Part shown: positions 9,592 to 18,785 of the stretch, piece by piece
Layout of the letters: the number at the start of each line of letters is the position of its first letter
Numbering within the stretch: the first letter of the stretch is position 1
NCBI GenBank assembly: GCA_019930625.1
Contig: CP082844.1
Span: 2,914,001 to 2,978,000 of the forward strand
DNA: 64,000 nucleotides
Direction of reading: 5' to 3'
Source of the DNA: Nocardia asteroides
Lineage (GTDB): Bacteria > Actinomycetota > Actinomycetes > Mycobacteriales > Mycobacteriaceae
The notes under the pieces: model-generated
Databases searched by the model: none
What the model was told of the DNA's origin: nothing
What the model saw: only the letters and a program-made list of their open reading frames with translations
Made by a program: the position numbers and the translations under genes

Positions 9592-10481
9592 TGCCCCGAG
9601 GCGCGGCCGTCCTGCACCACCACGGGCAGGCAGGTACGCACGAAGTCAGCGCCGAAGTCGGTGAGCACCACGCTGCGATAGATCACCTTGGTGCCGAAAC
9701 CGGACCGCTTCAGGATCTCTCGCACCGGCGACTGCGCCTCCAGCAGCTGGTACCGGTTCGGATTGCCGACCGGCTCGCGCGCGTGCTCGACCAGGCCGAG
9801 CCTGCGCAAGTTGGTCAGGTACTGCTGGATCCGATTGGGGAAGCGCAAACCGGCGTGCTCGCCGATCAGCGTGAGCATCGAGCCCAGGCGTTCGGAGCCG
9901 AGCGCGCGGGGACGGCCGGTGCGGATGTCGATCGAGGGCTGCGGACCGTCCAGACGCAGGAAGCGCAGAATGCGCGCCTCGTCCGGGGTCAGCTCGGCGA
10001 GCATGCCCGCGAAGGCCGGGTGGTTGTCGTCCTCGCCGTGCGGGCTGGCCGACAACCGCAACAGCGCGGCGCCCTGCTCGCGCAGCGTGGGCACGGCTTC
10101 CTGCCCGGGCGGTTCCGCGGCGGATGGGAGGCCGAGCGCTTTGCGCATCGCGTCGCGGACCTCGGCCTCGGCCTCGGCCAACACTTCTCGCGGCGGCGCT
10201 CCCTCGATGCTGCGCCGCACCACGGTCGAGGTGACGCCGACCGCGGTGCCGACGCTCCAGGAGGTCACCTCGGTGACGGCGCTCCAGGCGACCCGGGCGA
10301 CGCCAGTCGCGGCACGCACGGTGGCCACGGGAACCGTTGCACGCCTCGGGGATCGGTCGGTGCGAGCGATGTCGGAAGCGGGCCGCCGAGCGATGTCGTG
10401 CGACGGCTCGGCGTTCGCTTCCGTCGCATCGCTGTGCTCGACGGCCTCGAGATCGCCGTCGTCCGGATCCGCTACAGCCAT
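9588..10481 (-). CDS. Abi-alpha (formerly DUF4393) domain protein, paralogue 1
   Basis: A 297-aa protein starting at MAVADPDD. Its ATG overlaps the last 10 bases of the upstream DUF445 gene, so the two are translationally coupled. The N-terminus is acidic and charged, followed by an Ala/Val-rich helix region (about residues 50-90) that could associate with membrane. The C-terminal ~170 residues match the Abi-alpha pattern: HPAFAGMLAELTPDEARILR, then DIRTGRP and a winged-helix-like end (NLRRLGLVEHA, LTDFGADFVRTC). The domain was named from an abortive-infection system, but the role of these actinobacterial members is not known to me. A clear paralogue lies at 11948-12865. Confidence 0.8.
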   Translation of the reverse strand: MAVADPDDGDLEAVEHSDATEANAEPSHDIARRPASDIARTDRSPRRATVPVATVRAATGVARVAWSAVTEVTSWSVGTAVGVTSTVVRRSIEGAPPREVLAEAEAEVRDAMRKALGLPSAAEPPGQEAVPTLREQGAALLRLSASPHGEDDNHPAFAGMLAELTPDEARILRFLRLDGPQPSIDIRTGRPRALGSERLGSMLTLIGEHAGLRFPNRIQQYLTNLRRLGLVEHAREPVGNPNRYQLLEAQSPVREILKRSGFGTKVIYRSVVLTDFGADFVRTCLPVVVQDGRASGH

Positions 10482-11794
10482 GATGTCGCCACTCCCGTTC
10501 CGAAGATCAGGATATGAGCGTATCCGGCGAACAGCCCCAGCACGCCGCCATGGACGAAAAGAAGCCACTCGTCTTGCTTGATGGCCGCGCGGAGCATGTC
10601 GACGAAATCCGGTGGCGACAGCATCGCCATCTGCCTGGCGATGTATTCGTTGATCTGCCTGCCCTGGCGGACGTTGAACTCCGGGTCGGCGAACGCGATC
10701 GGCGCGATGGCCATGGCTTCGCTGGTGAAGGTCGACTGCAAGGAGTCGTATTCGCGGCTGCCCAGCATGAACTTGACCGCGGGGCGCGCGGGGCCGAGCG
10801 CGCGGTCGGCGGCCGGTCGCAGCGTGTCCTCGAGCATCTGCATGGTGCGGTCCGAGCGCGGGCCGTTGAGCAACTCGTCGCCGATATTCGCCACGGTGAT
10901 CACCTGGCTGGAAACCAATTCCGCGTATCCGTCGGTGATTTCGGACTTGCGTTTGATCAGCAGGCCCTGCCGCCACGGCGCCCACCACTTCGGATAAGCG
11001 GGCGCGAAGATCATATTGATGCCGATCCAGTTGACCACCCATCCGATGATCACGCCGCCGATCGGCAGTACCACCAGGCTGGACCAGCCGGTCAGATGCA
11101 GGGCGGCGACCAGCAGCGCGCCCATCGGCGCGCCGAAGTAGAAACCGAAGTTCTGCATGAATCGCAGTTCTTTTGCCCCGAGCACCTGGAACAGGGTGTT
11201 GAGCAGATGCGGCCGAGCCTGGAAGTAGCGGATCACCATCTGCTTCACATCGAGCAGCTGATCGATATTCGCGCCCAATTCCTCGGTCAGCTCGCGCAGG
11301 ATCTCCGGCAACTGCTGGCGCACCCTGGCGTGCACCATGTCGCGCACCTGGGCGGGCAGGTTGTACCAGAGCTGGGGATGCTCCCGGCGCAGGATGTCCT
11401 CGACGATGTCCTTGATCTGCGCGTCGGCGATGCTGGCCAGATGCTCGGCCAGTTTGTCCGGCTCGAGTTCCCGGTAGAAGTCCGAGACGCTGCCGAGTTT
11501 GGCCAGACCCTTGTCGACCGCGATGCTGGCCATCTTGTCCGCGCGCGACGGGACGATGCCCTGCCAGCCGAACCGGCCGTCGTAGCTGAGCAGTGGAAGA
11601 ACTTGAATTCGTTTGGGAAGGAACGGATACAGTGCGCGCAGGCCGGGAACTCGGACACCGTGGAAGGCGACCGGCTTGAACAGCATGAGCACGCCGGTCC
11701 AGTTGGTGATGTAGCCGATGACCCCGGTGAAAAGGGGTATGGTCACGAGCTCGAGGAGGATCGTCGGGTGGATTCCGAATACGCTCTCTAACAC
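10472..11794 (-). CDS. DUF445 family membrane protein
   Basis: A 440-aa protein. It starts at the GTG at 11794 (VLESVFGIHPT), which has AGGAGG just upstream. Hydrophobic segments lie at the N-terminus (IPLFTGVIGYITNWTGVLML), in the middle (two helices around LLVAALHLTGWSSLVVLPIGGVII and the next WVVNWIGINMIF) and at the C-terminus (GVLGLFAGYAHILIFGTG). The repeated ITNWTGVLMLFKP / VNWIGINMIFAP elements are the DUF445 signature and suggest an internal duplication. The large soluble part between them is helical. DUF445 function is unknown. The stop codon overlaps the start of the Abi-alpha gene, so these two form one translational unit. Confidence 0.85.
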   Translation of the reverse strand: MLESVFGIHPTILLELVTIPLFTGVIGYITNWTGVLMLFKPVAFHGVRVPGLRALYPFLPKRIQVLPLLSYDGRFGWQGIVPSRADKMASIAVDKGLAKLGSVSDFYRELEPDKLAEHLASIADAQIKDIVEDILRREHPQLWYNLPAQVRDMVHARVRQQLPEILRELTEELGANIDQLLDVKQMVIRYFQARPHLLNTLFQVLGAKELRFMQNFGFYFGAPMGALLVAALHLTGWSSLVVLPIGGVIIGWVVNWIGINMIFAPAYPKWWAPWRQGLLIKRKSEITDGYAELVSSQVITVANIGDELLNGPRSDRTMQMLEDTLRPAADRALGPARPAVKFMLGSREYDSLQSTFTSEAMAIAPIAFADPEFNVRQGRQINEYIARQMAMLSPPDFVDMLRAAIKQDEWLLFVHGGVLGLFAGYAHILIFGTGVATSWL

Positions 11795-11947
11795 GACACC
11801 CTCCTGCCGATACACCGGTGATCGCCGCCTCACCGGCACCCAAAACTAGCACCCCCTCGACGAAGAAACGCTATTGCGCGCCGCGTGCCGGTCGCACTGT
11901 CCGAGTCAGGTGGTGCGAATGACCGGCGACACAAGGGGAAGTAATCT

Positions 11948-12865
11948 GTGGGACGGATTCGTTCACCCGGCGACATCGGAGAAAACGTGGCAGACGACAG
12001 AACCGGACAGGACGTGGCCCGTGCCGCTTCCCGCGCCGTCGAGCGCAGTTCGGATGTCGAACAGCGGCAGATCAGCAATGAGGCACGGCTGATCCGCGGC
12101 GTGTTCCGCGCGGCCGGACTGGCCGCGGGCACCGTGGCGCGTGGAAGCCAGTGGGCGGTCGGCACGACCTACGAGGTCACCAAGGAGATCACCCAGGCGG
12201 CGCTGGACGGGGAATCCTCGGCCGAGATCGCCGAGCGGACCGGAAAGGCGTTGCGTTCCATCGCCCGCAGCGCGCTGGGCGTCACCGAGGGCTCGGTCCG
12301 GGAAATCGTCAGCTACGTCCCGACCTCCAACGGTCCCGCCTCGCAGCAGGCGCTGGCCGTCGGCTCCTACTTCCGGTCGGCGAGCACCGAGGAACTGCGC
12401 CGCCGCGGTGACGCGCTGCTGGCCAGGTCGGCCGACGTCTACTTCACCGAGGACGTGCACCCGGCCTACGACCGCATCCTCGACCAGCTCGCTCCCGACG
12501 AGGCGCGCATCCTGCGCTTCATGGCGCTCAACGGCCCGCAGCCGTCGGTCGACGTGCGCACCAACCGTCCGCTCGGGATCGGCTCGGAACTGGTGCAAGG
12601 GGATCTCACCTCGGTCCCGGAGCAGGCGGGCGTGCGCTACCCGGACCGCGCGCGGTCCTACCTGATCAACCTCAACCGCCTCGGCCTGACGCTGACCTCG
12701 GACGATCCGGTGGTGCTGAGCCGGTACATGGTGCTCGAGGTGCAGCCGGTGGTGGAGGCGGCGCTGAAGAAGGCGGGCCGGGCGCCGAAGATCGTCCGCA
12801 AGAGTCTCCGGCTCACCGAGTTCGGCGAGGACTTCTGCCGCACCTGCTTCACCATCGGAAGCTGA
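11948..12865 (+). CDS. Abi-alpha (formerly DUF4393) domain protein, paralogue 2
   Basis: Up to 305 aa. GTG 11948 and GTG 11987 are both possible starts. The second has GGAG at 11978-11981, and TAATCT (11942-11947) would serve as its -10, giving 292 aa. The protein is homologous to 9588-10481 along its length: an Ala/Gly-rich helix region (AAGLAAGTVARGSQWAVG), then VHPAYDRILDQLAPDEARIL, NGPQPSVDVRTNRP, and the end LRLTEFGEDFCRTCF. The pair shares the ARILRF-x-x-L/N-GPQPS block. It diverges from the DUF445/Abi-alpha unit, with about 150 bp between the starts. No enzymatic motif is visible. Confidence 0.8.
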   Translation: MGRIRSPGDIGENVADDRTGQDVARAASRAVERSSDVEQRQISNEARLIRGVFRAAGLAAGTVARGSQWAVGTTYEVTKEITQAALDGESSAEIAERTGKALRSIARSALGVTEGSVREIVSYVPTSNGPASQQALAVGSYFRSASTEELRRRGDALLARSADVYFTEDVHPAYDRILDQLAPDEARILRFMALNGPQPSVDVRTNRPLGIGSELVQGDLTSVPEQAGVRYPDRARSYLINLNRLGLTLTSDDPVVLSRYMVLEVQPVVEAALKKAGRAPKIVRKSLRLTEFGEDFCRTCFTIGS

Positions 12866-12963
12866 CATCCCGAGTTGATCTTCGCCGGAATGTTTCCCCT
12901 TACCGTGATAGCAATCTGATACAAGTCTCCCAATCCGGCACTCGGGATGGGATTGTTGAGGGT

Positions 12964-13851
12964 ATGGATCAGCGAATCGGCGGGCAGGGGCGCGGCGACC
13001 CGGGTTTGGGCATCGCTGGGCAAGCGCGGAACGACCGGGGCACTGGCTCCGGTGGACAGCAGCGCGACGACCCGGGTTTGCACCCGGGCCGGCAGGAGCG
13101 CGGCGGGGTGGGAATCGATCCCGGTGGACCGGAGCCGGGCGAACAGGACATCGACCCGGGCGGGACGGGCCAGGGGCGCGGCCGGCGGGCGACGAGCACC
13201 GGTGAGCGCGATCCCGGCGACAGCGCCGATGGGCGGCTGCGCTTCGACGCGGGCCCGATCGACTTCGGACAGGTGCGCGACGATCCGCGGTCGGGTCGCG
13301 GCCGTGGCAACGAGGAGCGGGAGGTGGACGACGTATCGGCGATCTCCCGGCTGAAGTACCGGTACCTACGCACACTCGACACCAAGTCGTGGGACGATTT
13401 CGCGGACACCATGATTCCGGAGGCGACCGCGACCTACAGCGAATATCTCCAGTTCGAATCGCGTGAGGCGTTCATCGCGTTCATGCGCAACACGCTCGGG
13501 CCGCACGTGATCACCGAGCATCGCTGCGACCACCCCGAGATCGACGTCGAGGGCGACACCGCCAACGGTACGTGGTACCTCGCCGACACGGTCCTCATAC
13601 CGGGCCATAACATGCTGCTGCGCGGCGCGGCCTTCTACACCGACCGTTACGTCCGCTGCGACGACGGACGCTGGCGGATCTCGCACACCGGTTACGAACG
13701 CACCTATGAAGTGGTGCTGTCCCTCAGCGACCTGCCCAGCCTGCGCCTGACCTCCAGCCGCTGGGGCCTGATCGCGAAAGAGGACGGCATCTCCTCGGTC
13801 GAACGCGACCCCGGCGTGCCGCCGCTGCGGCCGGAGTCCGAGGCAGGCTGA
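12964..13851 (+). CDS. NTF2/SnoaL-like protein with Gly/Asp/Pro-rich N-terminal extension
   Basis: The C-terminal ~175 residues are a SnoaL-like/NTF2 domain (VDDVSAISRLKYRYLRTLD, TATYSEYLQFESREAFIAFM, HRCDHPEIDVEGDTANGTWY, RWRISHTGYERTYE). From ATG 12964 there is a 120-residue low-complexity lead built on repeated DPG units (GDPGLGI, DDPGLHPG, IDPGGPEPG, DIDPGG, RDPGD, DDPRSG), encoded by partly repeated DNA; CGACCCGGGTTTG occurs at 13006 and 13068. An internal GTG at 13324 has AGGAG exactly 6 nt upstream and would give the bare 175-aa domain, so the true start is open. SnoaL-like proteins bind small hydrophobic ligands or act as cyclases or dehydratases; the role here is unknown. Confidence 0.75.
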   Translation: MDQRIGGQGRGDPGLGIAGQARNDRGTGSGGQQRDDPGLHPGRQERGGVGIDPGGPEPGEQDIDPGGTGQGRGRRATSTGERDPGDSADGRLRFDAGPIDFGQVRDDPRSGRGRGNEEREVDDVSAISRLKYRYLRTLDTKSWDDFADTMIPEATATYSEYLQFESREAFIAFMRNTLGPHVITEHRCDHPEIDVEGDTANGTWYLADTVLIPGHNMLLRGAAFYTDRYVRCDDGRWRISHTGYERTYEVVLSLSDLPSLRLTSSRWGLIAKEDGISSVERDPGVPPLRPESEAG

Positions 13852-13852
13852 C

Positions 13853-15496
13853 TCAGTCGGCGGTGGCGACCAGGGGCTCCAAGGTGAGCGCCGGGTGCTC
13901 CTTCTCGATGTATTGCAGCCGCCACTTGTCGCTGAACAGCGCGAGCAGCGCGCCGTCTGAGCGGGTGAACACCTCCACCCCGCGCTGCCGCCCGAGTGCG
14001 TCCGCCGACGCGGCGTCGGTGCGCCGGGCCAGCGTGTAACCGAGGTGCTCCATCGTGGTCTCCACGTTGAACTCCGTGAGCATGCGCGCGGTCACCACTT
14101 CGAACTGCATCGGGCCGACGGCCGCCAGGACGGGGGAGGCGTCGCCGCGGATGTCGTTGCGCAGCACCTGCACGACGCCCTCGGAGTCGAGCTGGTCGAC
14201 GGCCTTGCGGAACTGTTTGTACTTGCCCGCGGAACGCGCCCGCAGCACGGCGAAGTGCTCCGGCGCGAACGACGGGATCGGCGGGAACTCCACCTTCTTG
14301 TCCACGAACAGCGTGTGGCCCGGAGCCAGCGCCGTCGCGTTGACCAAGCCGACGACATCACCCGGGTAGGCGGTGTCGACGGTGGCGCGCTCGCGGCCGA
14401 ATACGGTCAGCGCGTACTTCGTGGCGAACGGCCGGCCGGTCTGCGCGTGGGTGACCACCATGCCGCGTTCGAACTCGCCGGACACGATCCGCATGAAGGC
14501 GAGCCGGTCCCGGTGGGCGGCGTCCATTCCCGCCTGCACCTTGAACACCACCGCGCTGAACGGGTCACCGGGCTGCCGCGGATTGCCGTCGACGTCTGGC
14601 CGCGCGCCCGGGGCCGGTGCGAGCGCGACCAAGGTTTCCAGCAGCTGCCGCACGCCGAAGTTCAGCATCGCGGAGGCGTAGATGACCGGCGAGGTCTGCC
14701 CGGCGAGGAACAATTCCTGGTCGTGATCCTGTCCGGTGGCCGAGAGCAGCTCGCTCTCTTCCGCGGCGGTCGTCCACGGCTCGCCTTCGCGCGCTTCGGC
14801 GGCCTCGGGCGTGAGCGACTCCTCCGGCGCGATGGTCGCGCCGCCCGCGGTCCGGGTGAAGTGGATGTATTCGAGCGGGACGCCGTCCGGGCCGCGGCGC
14901 AGGAGGCCGCGGAAATCTCCCGCGATGCCGACCGGGAGGAACAGCGGGGTGGGGGTGAGGCCGATCCGCTCATCGATCTCGTCGAGCAGTTCCAGCGGAG
15001 CCCGCCCCGGCCGGTCCCACTTGTTGATCACGGTGATCACCGGGATGCCACGGTGGCGGCACACCTGGAACAGCTTCAGCGTCTGCGGCTCCAAGCCCTT
15101 GGCCGCGTCGATCAGCATCACCGCGGCGTCGACGGCGGTGAGCACCCGATAGGTGTCCTCGGAGAAGTCGGAGTGGCCGGGGGTGTCGACCAGGTTGATC
15201 ACGTTGTCGACGTCGGAGCCCTCGACGCGGTAGTTGAACTGCAGCGCGGTCGAGCTGACCGAGATGCCGCGCGCCTTCTCCATCTCCATCCAGTCCGAGA
15301 CGGTGGACTTGCGCCCGGCCTTGCCGTGGATCGCGCCCGCCTCGGAGATCATCCTGGCGTGCAGGGCGAGCGCCTCGGTGAGCGTGGACTTGCCGGCGTC
15401 GGGGTGGGAGATCACCGCGAACGTCCGCCGACGGGCGACCTCGGCGGGTAACCCGCGCGGTGCGGGCGCGACAACACCCTCGGGGGAGGCGCTCAA
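13853..15496 (-). CDS. prfC: Peptide chain release factor 3
   Basis: A 547-aa translational GTPase that removes RF1/RF2 from the ribosome. G-motifs are G1 HPDAGKST, G2 in GISVSSTALQF, G3 DTPGHSDF and G4 INKWDRP. It carries the RF3-type domain II and C-terminal part (FFxVVFKVQAGMD-like block, KYKQFRKAVDQLDSEGVVQVL and GPMQFEVVTARM). I place the start at TTG 15496, 9 nt after GAAAGG; a longer in-frame extension upstream is Arg-rich and unlike the family. The stop lies next to that of the SnoaL-like gene (convergent). I recall no clear prfC at this place in M. tuberculosis, so this is a lineage insertion in the backbone. Confidence 0.93.
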   Translation of the reverse strand: MSASPEGVVAPAPRGLPAEVARRRTFAVISHPDAGKSTLTEALALHARMISEAGAIHGKAGRKSTVSDWMEMEKARGISVSSTALQFNYRVEGSDVDNVINLVDTPGHSDFSEDTYRVLTAVDAAVMLIDAAKGLEPQTLKLFQVCRHRGIPVITVINKWDRPGRAPLELLDEIDERIGLTPTPLFLPVGIAGDFRGLLRRGPDGVPLEYIHFTRTAGGATIAPEESLTPEAAEAREGEPWTTAAEESELLSATGQDHDQELFLAGQTSPVIYASAMLNFGVRQLLETLVALAPAPGARPDVDGNPRQPGDPFSAVVFKVQAGMDAAHRDRLAFMRIVSGEFERGMVVTHAQTGRPFATKYALTVFGRERATVDTAYPGDVVGLVNATALAPGHTLFVDKKVEFPPIPSFAPEHFAVLRARSAGKYKQFRKAVDQLDSEGVVQVLRNDIRGDASPVLAAVGPMQFEVVTARMLTEFNVETTMEHLGYTLARRTDAASADALGRQRGVEVFTRSDGALLALFSDKWRLQYIEKEHPALTLEPLVATAD

Positions 15497-15799
15497 CGCA
15501 GACAACCTTTCGCAGACGACCGATCGGCAACCACGCCAGCGTACGCGACGCGCCCGAGCGCGAGCCGAACCGCGGGTGACCACCCGATTCAAAGAGCGCC
15601 CCTGCGCTGGGGTATGGTGTTCGGGTTGTCTCGGCGAGGGTGACCGCAGACCAGATTTGCGACACCGTGATCGACGCGGCTCGGCTTCCGGCCGTCCTCG
15701 TTCGGTCTTCGCCCCGACGAATAGACCACCCCGTCAGGTGTGCGGAACACCTCACGTGTAATTGACCAGCCCGGAAGAGCCGTAGGAGTAGATCCAGTC
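15497..15799 (+). promoter_or_regulatory. prfC-rplY intergenic region with long rplY leader
   Basis: About 300 bp without a gene. TATGGT at 15613-15618 fits a -10 box for rplY, which would leave an untranslated leader of about 175 nt. A small hairpin, AGGTGT-N5-ACACCT, lies near 15750 in that leader. I recognise no known riboswitch or ribosomal-protein leader here. Confidence 0.3.
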
Positions 15800-16396
15800 A
15801 TGTCCGACGTCAACCTTCTCGAAGCATCCGTACGTACCGAGTTCGGCAAGGGCGCCGCCCGCCGCACCCGTCGTGCGGGCAACGTCCCGGCCGTGCTGTA
15901 CGGCCACCAGTCCGACCCGCAGCACCTGTCGGTCAACGCCCAGGCCTTCGCCGCCATCCTGCGTGAGCACGGCACCAACGCGGTGCTGAACCTCGTCATC
16001 GACGGCCAGAAGCAGCTCGCGCTGACCAAGTCCGTCGTGGTGCACCCGATCCGTCGCTACATCGAGCACGCCGACCTGCTGATCATCAAGCGCGGCGAGA
16101 AGGTCACCGCCGACGTGAACATCGCCATCACCGGCGAAGCCGCTCCCGGCACCCTGGTCACCCAGGAAACCACCACCGTCTCCATCGAGGCCGACGCGAT
16201 GAAGCTGCCCGAGTCCATCGAGGTCTCCGTCGACGGCGTCGAGGCCGGCACCCAGATCACCGCGGGCGCGCTGGAGCTGCCCGCCGGTGTCAGCCTGGCC
16301 ACCGACGCGGAGATCCTGATCGTCAACGTCATCGCCGCCCCGGCCGCCGAGTCCACCGAGGGCGAGGCAGGGGCCGAGGGCGAGAGCGCTGAGTAA
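15800..16396 (+). CDS. rplY: 50S ribosomal protein L25 (general stress protein Ctc form)
   Basis: A 198-aa long-form bL25 that binds 5S rRNA. It starts at [12 protein letters not shown], with GGAG at 15785-15788. The N-terminal L25 domain ([24 protein letters not shown]) is followed by the TL5/Ctc beta domain ([29 protein letters not shown]) and an acidic Glu/Ala tail. The stop TAA overlaps the reading frame of pth, whose start codon begins 5 nt before it. The rplY-pth pair is conserved in mycobacteria. Confidence 0.95.
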   Translation: MSDVNLLEASVRTEFGKGAARRTRRAGNVPAVLYGHQSDPQHLSVNAQAFAAILREHGTNAVLNLVIDGQKQLALTKSVVVHPIRRYIEHADLLIIKRGEKVTADVNIAITGEAAPGTLVTQETTTVSIEADAMKLPESIEVSVDGVEAGTQITAGALELPAGVSLATDAEILIVNVIAAPAAESTEGEAGAEGESAE

Positions 16397-16976
16397 CACC
16401 GAATCGTCCGCCGGGCCCGCGCTCGTCGTCGGACTGGGTAATCCCGGTCCCGAGTACGAGCGCACCCGGCACAATGTCGGTTTCCTGGTCGCCGACGTGC
16501 TCGCCGAGCGCGTCGGCGGCCGTTTCGGTGTGCACAAGAAATCCGGCGCCGACCTGCTGCAAGCCCGGCTGGACGGGCGCCAGGTGCTGATCGCCAAGCC
16601 GCGATCGTTCATGAACCTGTCCGGCAGGGCGGTGGCCGCGCTGGCGAGGTTCTTCTCCGTGCCGCCGACCGAGGTGATCGTCGTGCACGACGAACTCGAC
16701 CTCCCCTTCGGGGCGATCCGGCTCAAGCGCGGCGGCGGCGAAGGCGGGCACAATGGTCTTCGCTCCGTCTCCAGCGCCCTGACCACCAAGGACTACCTGC
16801 GTACCCGCATCGGCATCGGCCGCCCGCCGGGCAGGCAGGATCCGGCCGATTATGTGCTCAAGCCGTTCGCGGCGCCGGAGCGCAAAGAGGTGCCGGTGAT
16901 CATCGAGCAGGCCGCCGACGCGGTGGAACTGCTGCTGCGCGTCGGGTTGGAGACCGCGCAGAATCAATTGCACTGA
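16389..16976 (+). CDS. pth: Peptidyl-tRNA hydrolase with a CTG start
   Basis: A 195-aa enzyme that recycles peptidyl-tRNA released by stalled ribosomes. Family motifs: [20 protein letters not shown] (Asn and catalytic His), [22 protein letters not shown] and [12 protein letters not shown]. The start is forced. The frame opens after a TGA at 16317-16319, and no ATG, GTG or TTG occurs before the essential GLGNPG. The only plausible initiator is CTG at 16389, 8 nt after GAGGG (16376-16380), giving an N-terminus reading (M)SNTESSAG. This overlaps the rplY stop by 8 nt, so translation is probably coupled. A base error near the start is the alternative. Confidence 0.92.
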   Translation: MSNTESSAGPALVVGLGNPGPEYERTRHNVGFLVADVLAERVGGRFGVHKKSGADLLQARLDGRQVLIAKPRSFMNLSGRAVAALARFFSVPPTEVIVVHDELDLPFGAIRLKRGGGEGGHNGLRSVSSALTTKDYLRTRIGIGRPPGRQDPADYVLKPFAAPERKEVPVIIEQAADAVELLLRVGLETAQNQLH

Positions 16977-17006
16977 ACGCGACAGCGTTCGCGGCGACCG
17001 CGCCGA

Positions 17007-18659
17007 TCATCCGCGCGGCAGATGGATCGCGGTTGCCGCCCTTCGCAGTTTGCCGGAGGAGGTCTTCGGCAGCGCGCCGGGTCCGAGCACGGTGACGGTA
17101 CGCGGCCGCGCGCCGACCTCCGCGAAGACGGAGTGCACGATCTCGCGCTCGATGCGCCTGACCTCTTCGTGGTTCTGGTGGCTGTTGCTCTCCACCACCA
17201 CGGCGAAACTCTCCCGGTGCTGGCCCGCGTCCAAGCGAACCGCCACCGCGTTCCCGGGGCGCACGCCCGCCACCCTGGTGGCCGCGCGCTCGATATCGGT
17301 CGGATAGATGTTGCGCCCGCCCATGATGATCACGTCTTTCATCCGGCCGCACACCACGATCAGTCCCTCGTCGGTGAAGTAGCCGATGTCGCCGGTGTCC
17401 AGCCAGCCCTCGCTGTCCTGGGCCGACTGGAAACCATCCACCGTCACGTACCCGGAAGTGACGGCGGGACCGCGCAATTCGATCACGCCGACCGACCGGG
17501 TGGGCAGCGGCTGACGCTCGCTGTCGACGACCCGCCCCTCCAGCTGGTCGACCAGATAGCCGAGGGTGGGCAATCGGCGGATGTTGGCGGGATGCCCGTG
17601 CTCCTCCGGCACGGGCACCGCCTTGCCGAGCGCCTCGAGCAGGTCGGCGTCGACCACGTCGAGCACCTGCCCGTGACCGGGATCGGGGATCGACACGGCC
17701 AGCGTGGTCTCGGCCATGCCGTAGACGGGGGTGAGCGCCATCGGGTTGAGCCCGAAGCGTTTGCCTGCCTCGGCCAAGGCGTCCATGGTGTCCGGATCGA
17801 CCGGTTCGGCGCCGTTCCACATGTAGCGCACACTGCTGAGGTCGAACGCGCCGTCGTCGGCCTGCCGCAGCCGCCTGGCGAGCAGGGAATAGGCGAAATT
17901 CGGTGCGGCGGTGACGGTTCCGCGGTACTTGCTGATCAGATCGGCCCACAGCAGCGGCCTGGTGAGGAAGTCCATCGGCGTCACGCAGACCACTTCGGCG
18001 CCGAACTGCATCGGCACACTGAGGAATCCGACCATGCCCATGTCGTGGAACAGCGGCAGCCAGCTGACCATCACGTCGTCGCCGAGCTGGAATTTCACCC
18101 GGTCGAACATGGCGTGGGCGTTGACGAAGAAGTTCTCGTGCGTGATCCGCACCGCCTTGGGCGAGCCGGTCGACCCGGAGGTCAACTGCTGCAAGGCGAT
18201 ATCGCCCTCGGCGGTGGGCACCGGATCGATGTCGGGACCGTCGGGCAGCTGGTCGATGCGGACCACGGTGATGCCGCGCTCGCGCAGCAGCGGCTCGGCC
18301 GCCTCGAACGGCGCGCCGAGCACGACCGCGCGCGCCTCGATCATGGTCAGCACCGTCTCGGTGTCGCGCGCCCAGACCACCAGATCGGTACGCGGGGTCG
18401 GCTGGTGCAGCATGGTGATCGACGCCCCGCGCATCCAGACGGCCTGGCAGGCCGGGGCGATGTCGACCGGCATGCCTGCCAGCACGCCGACCGCGTCGCC
18501 GTGCCCGATGCCCGCTGCCGCCAGCCCGCCCGCCATACGCCGGGCGATCCGGTGGATTTCGGACCAGGTGCGCCGCAGCGGGGCGCCCGGCTCGCCGGTG
18601 ACCAGTCCGCGCTCGGAGGTTTGCGCCGTGGCATACATCTCGTCGGTGAACCTGCTCAA
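17007..18659 (-). CDS. Fatty acyl-AMP ligase / FadD-like (Pks16 orthologue)
   Basis: About 550 aa, adenylate-forming superfamily. The AMP-binding P-loop [12 protein letters not shown] is at about 165-176, followed by [15 protein letters not shown], the YGMAETTLA motif, [10 protein letters not shown] and a C-terminal lysine motif [21 protein letters not shown] and the long insertion before the GD motif are typical of fatty acyl-AMP ligases, which hand acyl-adenylates to carrier proteins. The M. tuberculosis counterpart in this place is pks16. I prefer TTG 18659, because GGAGGAG sits exactly 6 nt before it; an ATG five codons earlier would bury that site. No polyketide synthase is adjacent, so the acyl acceptor is unknown. 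Confidence 0.85.
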   Translation of the reverse strand: MSRFTDEMYATAQTSERGLVTGEPGAPLRRTWSEIHRIARRMAGGLAAAGIGHGDAVGVLAGMPVDIAPACQAVWMRGASITMLHQPTPRTDLVVWARDTETVLTMIEARAVVLGAPFEAAEPLLRERGITVVRIDQLPDGPDIDPVPTAEGDIALQQLTSGSTGSPKAVRITHENFFVNAHAMFDRVKFQLGDDVMVSWLPLFHDMGMVGFLSVPMQFGAEVVCVTPMDFLTRPLLWADLISKYRGTVTAAPNFAYSLLARRLRQADDGAFDLSSVRYMWNGAEPVDPDTMDALAEAGKRFGLNPMALTPVYGMAETTLAVSIPDPGHGQVLDVVDADLLEALGKAVPVPEEHGHPANIRRLPTLGYLVDQLEGRVVDSERQPLPTRSVGVIELRGPAVTSGYVTVDGFQSAQDSEGWLDTGDIGYFTDEGLIVVCGRMKDVIIMGGRNIYPTDIERAATRVAGVRPGNAVAVRLDAGQHRESFAVVVESNSHQNHEEVRRIEREIVHSVFAEVGARPRTVTVLGPGALPKTSSGKLRRAATAIHLPRG

Positions 18660-18785
18660 CGTCAACTCCTCCATCACCACCGTCGCCGGGAATCGGCCTC
18701 CCCCAACTATCCCGCCATCGCGGCGCGGCGTTAACCCCCTTTCTGGGGGCGCAGGTCGGACCGGGGTCGGGCGGTGCGGCGGGGT

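Noticed and set aside
9588..11852. A 754-codon minus-strand frame
   Set aside because: Its first two thirds are an out-of-frame reading of the DUF445 gene. Only 9588-10481 is coding, with its own overlapping ATG.
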